Positions 9,378 to 16,922 of a DNA stretch of 33,186 bases are shown piece by piece (the first letter of the stretch is position 1; the number at the start of each line of letters is the position of its first letter). The notes under the pieces were generated by a model. It was not told the DNA's origin and made no database searches. It saw only the letters and a list, made by a program, of their open reading frames with translations. This stretch comes from Okeania sp. SIO2C9. Lineage in GTDB: Bacteria; Cyanobacteriota; Cyanobacteriia; Cyanobacteriales; Microcoleaceae. The position numbers were made by a program, and so were the translations under genes. Location of the stretch: positions 1 through 33,186 of the forward strand of contig NZ_JAAHGO010000058.1 of NCBI RefSeq assembly GCF_010672455.1. The letters run 5' to 3'.

Positions 9378-9662
9378 ATTTGAGATATAAATATAGATTG
9401 AGGTTTTTGCTTTTTTTCTCAGAAAAAAATTGCTGAATTTAGTACATTATATCCTTGTGTTTGTCACTTTTAATGCTATTTTCCCTCCTCGACCAAAAAT
9501 AAGGTCTCAACTCCCCCCTCTTTAGGTAATAAAAAAAGAATTCCGTATTTTCGTAGCCTCCCTATTACAGGAAGTACTGATAACTGATAACTGATAACTG
9601 AAGTGACTATTCTCTCCATACCTTTTTCATAGTACTTGGTTTCAACATCCCAGATAAAAACG
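9378..9662. repeat. intergenic direct repeat, first copy (empty site)
   Basis: This stretch (GAGATATAAATATAGATTGAGG onward, through GAATTCCGTATTT, CCCTATTACAGGAAGTACT and a TAACTGATAACTG run to CCCAGATAAAAA) is repeated at about 9785-10268. The second copy is interrupted by palindromic element A6 exactly where this copy reads CCTATTAC/AGG. No coding capacity in either copy. Confidence 0.8.
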
Positions 9663-9784
9663 GCATATCATAGTGTTTTTATTTGATACTAAATCCGGCG
9701 ATCAACAAAACCAATATTTATGAAGGTAAGGAAAAAAGATTAGAGAGGAAGGGCGAAAAACGTGATGCATGATAACCAGATTTT

Positions 9785-10268
9785 CTATGAGATGTAAATC
9801 TAGATTGAGGTTTTTTCTGAGAAAAAAATTGCTGAATTTAGTACCTTATATTCTTGTGTTTGCTGCTATTTAACGCTGTTTTCCCTCCTTGACCAAAAAA
9901 TCAGGTCTCAAGTCCCCCCTTTTTAGGTGATAAAAAAAAGAATTCCGTATTTCAAGTTGCCCTATTACCGAAAAATTGTGGTTTAAAGCCTCCCCTTTTA
10001 AGGGGATAATAAGCGGTCGGGGGATGGCGAGGTCTCCTCGCCATATCCAATCGACTCCTGTGAAGAAAAATTTTCATGAATTTGTCAATCCTCTTCAATT
10101 CATAGAGAGGTAATTATTCATTATTCATTATTCATTATTCATTATTCATTATTCATTATTCATTATTCATTGTTGAAAGGAGGTACTTATAACTGTTAAC
10201 TGATAACTGAAATGACTATTCCCTATTCCATTTTTCATAATACTTGGTCTCCAAATTCCAGATAAAAG
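9785..10268. repeat. intergenic direct repeat, second copy, filled by element A6
   Basis: This diverged copy of 9378-9662 runs GAGATGTAAATCTAGATTGAGG to AATTCCAGATAAAAG. It matches in order and spacing up to CCTATTAC at 9961-9968. Element A6 follows to 10177, and the alignment resumes with AGGAGGTACTTATAACTG. It lies downstream of the GUN4-domain gene. Confidence 0.8.
9969..10177 (+). mobile_element. TTAC-associated palindromic element A6
   Basis: ATTAC at 9964-9968 is followed by CGAAAAATTGTGGTTTAAAG and then the strong hairpin CCCCTTTTAAGGGG. The centre has GCGGTCG, the dyad GGCGAGGTCTCCTCGCC and ATCCAATCGAC. The right part has GTCAAT, then CCTCTTCAATTC...GAGAGG, and a tail of about seven TATTCAT heptads ending TTGTTGAA. 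Both borders are fixed by comparison with the uninterrupted copy at 9378-9662, and no target duplication is seen. Confidence 0.85.
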
Positions 10269-10337
10269 TTTTATATTTTTTTTCTAGCATAATTTCGACT
10301 ATTTTCAAATATTAAAAGTAAAAAAATTCATCAAAAT

Positions 10338-10952
10338 TCAATCAATGTTACAGGCATTAAGGCGAGCTAAAAAGTATACTGCTAGTTTAGCTCCATAAGG
10401 AGAGTCCCACCAAGCAACAGGAAAACAACCTTTAGGTGCTTCTAGACTAAAATTCAGTTTTTCATAAGGTATCCATTTATTATTTAACATCAATCCCAGT
10501 CGTTCACAAGTCTTATTCAAAAGTTTCATATCTATATTAGAAATATCATAAGTTCCTCCCATACTTTCATAAATTTTCTTTTGTATACTAAAGCCAAAAT
10601 GACCTTTACTATAATTAGTCCAAAGCTGGTCGATTAAATTTATTACGCTACATGGAAATTTGATAACATTATCAGGAGTCAGCTTTTCTTTGTCAGTTTG
10701 ACCAGATATTTCTAACATTACTTTTGCAGTTTCTTGGTCTGCTTCTTTCCATTTTCCCGCGGATAGTAAATCTCTTAATTTTCCATAGCGGTAAATATCA
10801 GAAATTAACATTAGTGCTTCATCTAACTTTTTTTCTAGTTGAGCTACTCTTTCTGATAATTCTAACTCTCTTGAATTTTGTTGTGATGAGAAAGATTCAT
10901 CAGAATAAATAGTAGATGTATTTATCTCTTTATATTCTATTTCGTTAGACAT
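10338..10952 (-). CDS. GUN4-domain protein with N-terminal coiled coil
   Basis: A 204-residue protein. Residues about 25-55 form a charged, heptad-like coiled coil (ELELSERVAQLEKKLDEAL). The rest is a GUN4 domain: AGKWKEADQETAKVML, then FPCSVINLIDQLWTNYSKGHFGFSIQ, a variable loop, and the C-terminal W-x-PYEKLNFSLEAPKG-x-FPVAWW block. GUN4 domains bind porphyrins. The canonical Gun4 stimulates Mg-chelatase in chlorophyll synthesis. This coiled-coil form resembles GUN4 modules used in other cyanobacterial signalling proteins, so a chelatase role is not assured. The ATG at 10952 has GGGAG seven bases upstream and is preferred over the TTG four codons earlier. Confidence 0.85.
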   Translation of the reverse strand: MSNEIEYKEINTSTIYSDESFSSQQNSRELELSERVAQLEKKLDEALMLISDIYRYGKLRDLLSAGKWKEADQETAKVMLEISGQTDKEKLTPDNVIKFPCSVINLIDQLWTNYSKGHFGFSIQKKIYESMGGTYDISNIDMKLLNKTCERLGLMLNNKWIPYEKLNFSLEAPKGCFPVAWWDSPYGAKLAVYFLARLNACNID

Positions 10953-11033
10953 AATTACTCCCAAATTTTTGCTCTAAACTATTTTTTTAGTATCTAGTAG
11001 TTCCTGGTTAGGGAAAAGTGTTTATTAATGGAT

Positions 11034-11335
11034 AATGGATAATTGATAATGGATAATTGATAATTGATAATTACCTCTGGTTAAAACCGAGAGGATTGAA
11101 GATAAGAAAATATTATTTCTTCACAGGAGTCGATTGGATATGGCTCCGAGACCTCGCCATCCCACCCTTCGGGAAGCTCCGAAGAGAGAACTCCGTTCCG
11201 AGATACGCGTTTCGCGTCAGCGTTGCGTTACGCCAGTTTTGCGAAGCAAAAGCAAACGACCGCTTTTTTCCCCTTAAAATAGGAGGCTTGAAACCAGAAT
11301 TATTTAATTATTAATTATTAATTATTAATTATTCG
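11034..11335 (-). mobile_element. TTAC-associated palindromic element A7 (long form)
   Basis: Read on the minus strand, ATTAC precedes CGAATAATTAATAATT heptads. CAAG precedes the left hairpin (CCTCCTATTTTAAGGGG). A GC-rich central insert follows with several dyads (TTTTGCGAAGC, ACGCGTTTCGCG, GGAAGCTCC). CAAT precedes CCTCTCGGTTTTAACCAGAGG without a longer loop. The 3' end near 11034 is uncertain. The left end lies within the relic repeat unit at 11336-11520. Confidence 0.75.
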
Positions 11336-11520
11336 GTAATAGACATCTCCAGAAAATAAACTTACCCTTTATTTACTAGAAACTAGAGTTTAATAACTCA
11401 AAAAATCATTTTTCGTGTTTTTTTCCTAAAAAAATATTCCTTGTTCCCTCCATACCTATTCCCTCCATACCTATTCCCTACTTTTACAAAAAGTCTATCT
11501 CTTTTTCACGCCTATGTCTA
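11336..11520 (-). repeat. solo unit of the 283-bp repeat, lacking the nested palindromic element
   Basis: On the minus strand this reads AGACATAGGCGTGAAAAAGAG...GTAGGGAATAGGTATGGAGG...GATTTTTTGAGTTATTAAACTCTAG...TTTTCTGGAGATGTC. It is the outer sequence of the array units at 7021-8486, but the central part of about 115 bp is absent and GACTTTTTGTAAAAGTAGGG is continuous. It therefore represents the state before insertion of the nested element. Confidence 0.85.
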
Positions 11521-11747
11521 AATATAACAATCAGCAATCAGATGTGAGAATTGAGGTCTTCCTTTAAAGTATAGAATATAGCAGTTATCTTATTCTTATG
11601 TATTCGTTTCTTCCCTCCATACCTATTCCCTATTCCCTTCATACCTAAAACAAAAGTCTCCAATATCTCACAACTAAAATCATATTGTTATAGTTTCTGA
11701 CTTTATGATTTACAGTCTTGAGTTTATGACAAATCCTCTACAGATTT

Positions 11748-12680
11748 TTATAGTTGATTCTGCTCTAGAATTGATTTACTAATTACTTCACTAATAACTA
11801 GATTGCCTTCAGGACTTAAATGAATATGGTCTCTGTATAAACTATCTGGTTCTGAGACAGATTTAAAGATAGGTAGTAAATCTAGATATAAAATATTTTC
11901 TGCCTGGGTAAACTCTTCTAAACGTTTACGAGTTTTAATTTCATAATCGCGGGGTCCAGGTTCACCTACTTCTCGTAGTAAAGGAGTCATTGCTAGAATG
12001 AATTTAGCATTGTTTAAATTAGCCAATTCATGAATTTTTTTAATTGCTACTAAATTAAAACCAACCCGGTCGCCTTCTTCTTGAATTTCAGGAACTTTTG
12101 GAGCCTTAACAAAATAACGATTTATCAATTCTGCAATAGCTGAAGGAGGTTTTTTATCTGGATAATTCCGGTCTAATCCTACCACTGATGAACTAGGTGC
12201 TTTAGAAAATAAATCATCAGTATTAATTAGTAATATTACTATTTGAGAATTAAACAAACCAAATTTTTCTAAATAAGCCAATTCATTTCTCGGACCCCAA
12301 GAATTAGCTGAGGCATTAAGAACTTCAACTATTTTATCCTTACCTAATTTTTCACTTAAATAGTTCTCTATAATTGCGGAAACTATATCATTTTGGTCAG
12401 TCCACCAATTACCATTAGCCACAGAATCTCCTACTAGAAATATTCTAAATTTAGTATTTTCTTTTGACTCTTCTATAGGTTTTGACCGCATAGAATACTG
12501 ATTGATTTTTATGCGATTTCCAAAGCGACTAACATTTTGATTTGGTCTCAAGAGATAACCAATTTGATTATCTGCAATATAAGTGAGAGGATTACCAAGA
12601 CCCACTACAACTCGGAGTCCTATTTCCAATATTCCCAATAATCCAAGTATAAGTGCTGAAATGATGAGTAGAATTTTCAC
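11748..12680 (-). CDS. SGNH/GDSL-type hydrolase, membrane-anchored or secreted
   Basis: A 310-residue protein starting with one hydrophobic segment (residues 3-23), a signal anchor or uncleaved signal peptide. The catalytic blocks follow: FLVGDSVANG (nucleophile Ser, about 82-91), ASANSWGPRNE (block II region, Gly/Asn, about 123-133), NTDD (about 153-156) and DHIHLSPEGN (catalytic Asp/His, about 286-295). This family includes esterases, lipases and polysaccharide O-acetyl-ester hydrolases. An N-terminal membrane anchor suggests work on exported glycans or lipids, which is inference. The ATG at 12680 is the natural start. It has no operon partner. Confidence 0.82.
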   Translation of the reverse strand: MKILLIISALILGLLGILEIGLRVVVGLGNPLTYIADNQIGYLLRPNQNVSRFGNRIKINQYSMRSKPIEESKENTKFRIFLVGDSVANGNWWTDQNDIVSAIIENYLSEKLGKDKIVEVLNASANSWGPRNELAYLEKFGLFNSQIVILLINTDDLFSKAPSSSVVGLDRNYPDKKPPSAIAELINRYFVKAPKVPEIQEEGDRVGFNLVAIKKIHELANLNNAKFILAMTPLLREVGEPGPRDYEIKTRKRLEEFTQAENILYLDLLPIFKSVSEPDSLYRDHIHLSPEGNLVISEVISKSILEQNQL

Positions 12681-12755
12681 TAATCTAAATTAAATAAATT
12701 AATCAATTTTATGTTCAATGATTTAGTCTCTAGTCTTGAGAGTTATAAATATTAT

Positions 12756-13006
12756 GTAAGCATTTCCTGCGGACTGCTGCGCAAACAGCTATTAGCTGTC
12801 AGCTATCAGCAACAAGACTCTATTCTTAAGGACAGTGTTTAAATTAACGACTGACTTTAAGGGCAAGGGAGACAACTTTTATAGTAAGACAATTAATCAA
12901 CCTTCTATCCTAAATTAAAATCAATAGCTGAAGTTCGCAGTTCCTCCGGAGGAGGCTAGCTGATGGCTGACGGCTGTTTGCGCAGCATTCCGGAGGAAAT
13001 GCTTAC
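12756..13006. mobile_element. 251-bp MITE with long inverted repeats, 8-bp target duplication and a 21-bp dyad in each arm
   Basis: The octamer AATATTAT flanks both sides (12748-12755 and 13007-13014). The arms are about 50 bp each, starting GTAAGCATT on the left and ending AATGCTTAC on the right, and run into GCTGTCAGC-type sequence. Each arm carries the 21-bp dyad at the same place (12765-12785 and 12977-12997). Removing it leaves GTAAGCATT-CAGC. The interior has no ORF. Confidence 0.88.
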
Positions 13007-13109
13007 AATATTATTATTTACTAATTCTCAATATTTTCGGTAGATAGATAATAGCTAAAATTGACTAAAAATTGTTTTAATTCCTGCCGATGAAAACTTC
13101 CTATGATTG

Positions 13110-13565
13110 ACAAAGTTCATAAACATTATAGTTCATAAAAATGTCAAATATGACATATCCTTCGGAACGCAGGTGTTATCCTGTCATAATAGGATAGACT
13201 TGTCTTTTCAAAGATCCAAGACTGACGAAGTAAATAATTAGTATAGTTATAGAGATTTTTAGACAAGAAACAAAGTCAGTCAATTTCAGCATAAAACCGA
13301 TGATTTTTCCTATGGGATATATCCCTCAACTAATTTCATAAATCCACGAGTTAAAATTACTATAATAATTCGAGAATTTAGGAACTTTTATTATTATTTA
13401 GTCTTTAATTCTTCGCCTACTTCATTATACAATTAAACATTTTGCCTTTGAGTTATTCAATTTTGTCAAGTATTTAATAGCTAGCTTCTTAGTACAAATT
13501 CACGAAGATATTTGACATTGTTTGACTATATATGAATATATTTATTTATAACTTTTATTATACGA
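13110..13565 (-). mobile_element. internally deleted derivative of the tnpB element at 21775-23295
   Basis: The left part (GTTCATAAAAATGTC...ATGACATATCC...GCAGGTGTTATCCTG, to about 13183) matches the element's 3' end at 21771-21826. The rest (TCATAATAGGATAG...CCAAGACTGACGAA...TTTGACTATATATGA...AACTTTTATTATAC) matches about 22924-23295. Roughly 1.1 kb of tnpB is missing at the join. What remains of the gene is the first 50 or so codons, with several changes, so it encodes nothing. It is a MITE that keeps both ends. Confidence 0.85.
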
Positions 13566-13681
13566 AAAATTTATACACTAAAATCAAATTTTGATAGGAA
13601 TTAGACAAAAACACTATATGTAGTAATAAAAAACTATAGTGCCACACTATCCATAGTTTTTATAGCTGAAAAATACTTCAA

Positions 13682-13934
13682 GAATTAAGAATGCGCGAAT
13701 TTAGAATGCGCGAATGCGCGAATTACCTCTCCTTGAAAAGAAGAGGATTGGGTTAAAAGGAATTTTTTTCTTCTCTTGGTCGATTAGATATGGCTCCGAG
13801 ACCCGCTCTTATCAGAGCCGCTCCGAATTGCGCCATCCCATCCTACGGAATGCTTTCCTTACGGAATACTATCGCAAACGCAAACGACCGCTTTTTTCTC
13901 CATGAATGGAGAGGCTTTATACCTGAAATTTTCG
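13682..13934 (-). mobile_element. TTAC-associated palindromic element A8
   Basis: On the minus strand TTTAC is followed by CGAAAATTTCAGG, then TATAAAG and the hairpin CTCCATTCATGGAG. The paired bases differ from the TTTAAA version in other copies, so the hairpin is conserved while its sequence changes. The centre has GCGGTCG and extra dyads (ACGGAATGC twice). CAAT precedes CCTCTTC...GAGAGG. The tail holds GCGCATTC repeats like those in the tandem array. The 3' end near 13682 is uncertain. Confidence 0.7.
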
Positions 13935-13938
13935 GTAA

Positions 13939-14446
13939 ATTCTGTTTGATTAAGTAAGCGATCATAAATAAAAATTAAAACGAAAAATCTGAAAATAAAG
14001 CCAGAAGACAGTTTTCAAGCTTATTTTCACAATTTTGAATTTCCATCGCTATTTTACGGATAATTAAACCCACCTACTTAATATCCCCATAGAAGAAAAG
14101 ACATGGACAAAAAAACTTTTATAACTATATAGATACAACATATTCGCTTATTTATGTGATACAACTGACGGGGTAAATATTTTTGGCTTGTTCCGCCTTC
14201 CCTACTCCCTAAAATCATCAATATATGTACTTTCAGAGAGTAGGAAAATCCTGTATTTTCAATAAAATAAATATAAAATACTGTCAACTCAAGTATGGAA
14301 TATTCAATAATTTGAAGAACAAACTATATAAAGTTTTAAAATGATGATGACCAAAAATTGACAATATACTAGCAGAGTCTAGATAATAGATATCTTCTAG
14401 GCCATAATTTATAATGTAAATTCTGTTATGTTATTGCCAAATAACC
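13939..14446. other. intergenic upstream of btpA, no gene recognised
   Basis: This is an AT-rich stretch without a believable coding frame. The btpA promoter presumably lies in its last 100 bases (TATAATGTAAATTCTG at 14410-14425 includes a TATAAT hexamer), but no matching -35 box is convincing. Confidence 0.5.
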
Positions 14447-15334
14447 GTGGTTTCAGGTAAACCCGTGGACTTAAAGCAAATATTTAAAACCAGACATCCA
14501 ATCATTGGGGTAGTACATTTACAGCCTCTGCCAACCTCACCCCGTTGGGGAGGCGACCTCCAAGCTATTATTAGTAGAGCAGAAAGAGAAGCCACGGCCC
14601 TTGCATCAGGCGGCGTAGATGGCATTATCGTAGAAAACTTTTTTGATGCTCCTTTTGTCAAAGACCAAGTTGACCCGGCCGTAGTTAGTGCCATGACATT
14701 ATTAGTACAAAAGATTATGAACTTGGTTTCCCTGCCAATTGGAATCAACGTTTTGCGTAATGATGGCCAAAGTGCCATGGCGATCGCCTCCTGTGTGCAG
14801 GCCCAATTTATTCGTGTTAATGTCCTAACCGGAGTTATGTCTACGGATCAAGGGTTAATTGAAGGAAAAGCACATCAACTTTTACGCTATCGTCGAGAAT
14901 TGGGTAGTGATGTCAAAATCTTTGCAGATGTTCTAGTCAAACACGCCCAACCATTGGGTGAACCCAATTTAACTACAGTTGTCCAAGAAACTATTGAACG
15001 TGGTCTAGCTGATGGAATAATTCTCTCCGGTTGGACTACTGGAAGTCCCCCTACCTTGGAAGATTTAAAATTAGCTAGTGCAGCAGCATCAGATACACCT
15101 ATATTTATCGGCAGTGGCGCTAACTTGAACAATATTTCTACCTTGATGCCAGCTGTAGATGGTGTTATTGTCTCTAGCTCACTGAAGCGACATGGCCAAA
15201 TCGATCAACCAATAGACCCTATTCGTGTGAGTCAGTTTGTGGAAGCTACTCAGCGAAGTTTATCAAATCAGAGACAAGATAATGAAAATTGGCAAAAAGA
15301 AACTAATAATTTGCCTTCTCCTCTAAAAAATTAG
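14447..15334 (+). CDS. btpA: photosystem I biogenesis protein BtpA
   Basis: This is a 295-residue BtpA/SgcQ-family protein with a TIM-barrel-like fold. In Synechocystis, BtpA is a peripheral thylakoid protein needed for stable accumulation of the PSI reaction-centre proteins. Recognisable blocks are PIIGVVHLQPLPTSPRWGG (about 19-37), GGVDGIIVENFFDAPF (about 55-70), VSAMTLL, PIGINVLRNDG (about 98-108), FIRVNVLTGVM, KIFADVLVKHA (about 155-165) and FIGSGANLNN. The start is GTG at 14447 or, as in many homologues beginning MDLxQ, GTG at 14465. No ATG is in frame nearby. The C-terminal 25 residues are polar and poorly conserved. Confidence 0.93.
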   Translation: MVSGKPVDLKQIFKTRHPIIGVVHLQPLPTSPRWGGDLQAIISRAEREATALASGGVDGIIVENFFDAPFVKDQVDPAVVSAMTLLVQKIMNLVSLPIGINVLRNDGQSAMAIASCVQAQFIRVNVLTGVMSTDQGLIEGKAHQLLRYRRELGSDVKIFADVLVKHAQPLGEPNLTTVVQETIERGLADGIILSGWTTGSPPTLEDLKLASAAASDTPIFIGSGANLNNISTLMPAVDGVIVSSSLKRHGQIDQPIDPIRVSQFVEATQRSLSNQRQDNENWQKETNNLPSPLKN

Positions 15335-15408
15335 GAATCAAAAATAGAAATGTAAATTATGATTCACTGAAACTCTAACCTATGGATTAAGCGGTGGTCA
15401 AGTCAAAT

Positions 15409-15430
15409 TATGGTGGCGATCGCCACCATA
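15409..15430. terminator. 22-bp perfect palindrome centred on HIP1, downstream of btpA
   Basis: TATGGTGGCGA followed by its reverse complement, with the HIP1 octamer GCGATCGC in the centre. It lies 75 bases after the btpA stop and could form a hairpin in the mRNA. No T-run follows, so an intrinsic-terminator role is doubtful. Confidence 0.35.
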
Positions 15431-16922
15431 AGTGTACTAAAGAGTCTATGGCATCATAGTCAAATTATCAGTCATCTCTTACAAATTATCAGTTAAAAGT
15501 TAATATTTTTAACTTTGTGTCTTTGTGTGGGTAACAAGAGAAGGAGCGAGAACATTAGCCACATCATATACTTGATGATTTATTAAATATGTACCACAAT
15601 AGTTGGCCTTAATGATAATGATTCAGAAGTCTTAATTAGTCTCTATACTGAAATATTTGGTCTGCTCAACCTATGGAGTTTTTTGACCTATATTTATATT
15701 TAATGATGGCAAAGATTTACCTTTTGAAGTGAATCTAGATACTAATAAAATGTTCCGACTTAATGTAGTTAAGACGTGGATCTTAATGTTGGGATTAGCA
15801 ATTAAAATTGTGGTTTATAGAAATTATCTAATCTGGATAGGTACTATTAAAATTAGTGAATTATATATTTTTAATGTATCGCTTATACATTGTTTTTAGG
15901 TAATCTATTCATCTTAATATTATCTAATTAGTTAAGATGTAGTTCTATTTTTTTCCTATAAATAGAATTACTATTGGTATGGTAACTTTAATTATAACAT
16001 TAGGAATTTATATTAATACCAATTCTATTTAAGGCTGCACATAATTATGAATTTATTAATTTTTCATTCTTTATTTGTAGTCAACTGTGATTCAACTTTT
16101 ATTCTATAGCAACTTATTATTAATTTGGTATCAAACAGTGCAATGCTTTGATAAACTCTAGTTACATAGACCCTCATCAAACTTGAGTATAATGTCAATT
16201 CATATAAAATTTATAAAACTATTTTGAAAGTAATAAATATGAAGTTGCAGATATAAAATTAGCTCTTCATTTAAGAGGAATAGATACTAAAAAACAAGGA
16301 ATACTTGGCTCTCTTCATTGCCAATAATAAATGCAATTTTCAACAAAAAAAGCTTTGAATATTAACGTCATATTGTAGCAGAAAAATCAATAGCCACTTT
16401 TATTCAGGTTACAAACTTTAGAGCAGCTTAAAATTTTGTCTACTTATCAGGGAAGTACAGTTTTAAAAACTAGATTTTGAGCATCAACTAAAGTAAGCAG
16501 TTTAAACAAGACTATTATTTTAATAGTAAATATATATGGTTACTTTGCCGAAATCAAGCAGAGAAGATTTGTTGTAAATAGTGATAGGCTATAATATAAA
16601 GTGAATATATCATAACCCTTAACTATCCGGATATACAGCTATTTTATTTTTAGATCGGGCTTGCTAAATAAATTCCAAACCTTGACTAATCATGGTTTTG
16701 AGAATTATTAAAGCCTCAAAAAGTGTAATAAATAAGCTTTCTGTAGTATCAAATTCAATATACCGATTGAAAACAAAACAGTAAAGTAATGAAATGAAAA
16801 TGATGTAAAAACTTTACCCTATTCCTTGTTCCCTGTTCCCTAATCTAACACTTAGGAATTTTTCCGCAGATATTATAGACATAGCTATTTTTTTGTTTAT
16901 ATTATATTTATATTACCTACAG
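15431..16922. other. 1.5-kb intergenic region, no gene recognised
   Basis: No frame on either strand reads as a known protein. A short conceptual stretch near 15700-15775 (DGKDLPFEVNLDTNK) looks protein-like but is closed by stops on both sides, so it may be a relic of a lost gene. A CCTTGTTCCCTGTTCCC heptad run lies near 16820. TATAGACATAGCT at about 16875-16887 resembles the start of the tandem array unit at 7021. Confidence 0.5.

Noticed and set aside
11057-11314. 85-codon frame in palindromic element A7, and a similar one at 5524-5754
   Set aside because: Both frames are by-products of the repeat sequence: their translations follow the nested palindromes and occur only where the element does.
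15700-15780. Protein-like stretch DGKDLPFEVNLDTNK
   Set aside because: It is bounded by stops within a few dozen codons and has no start or known family. At most it is a relic.
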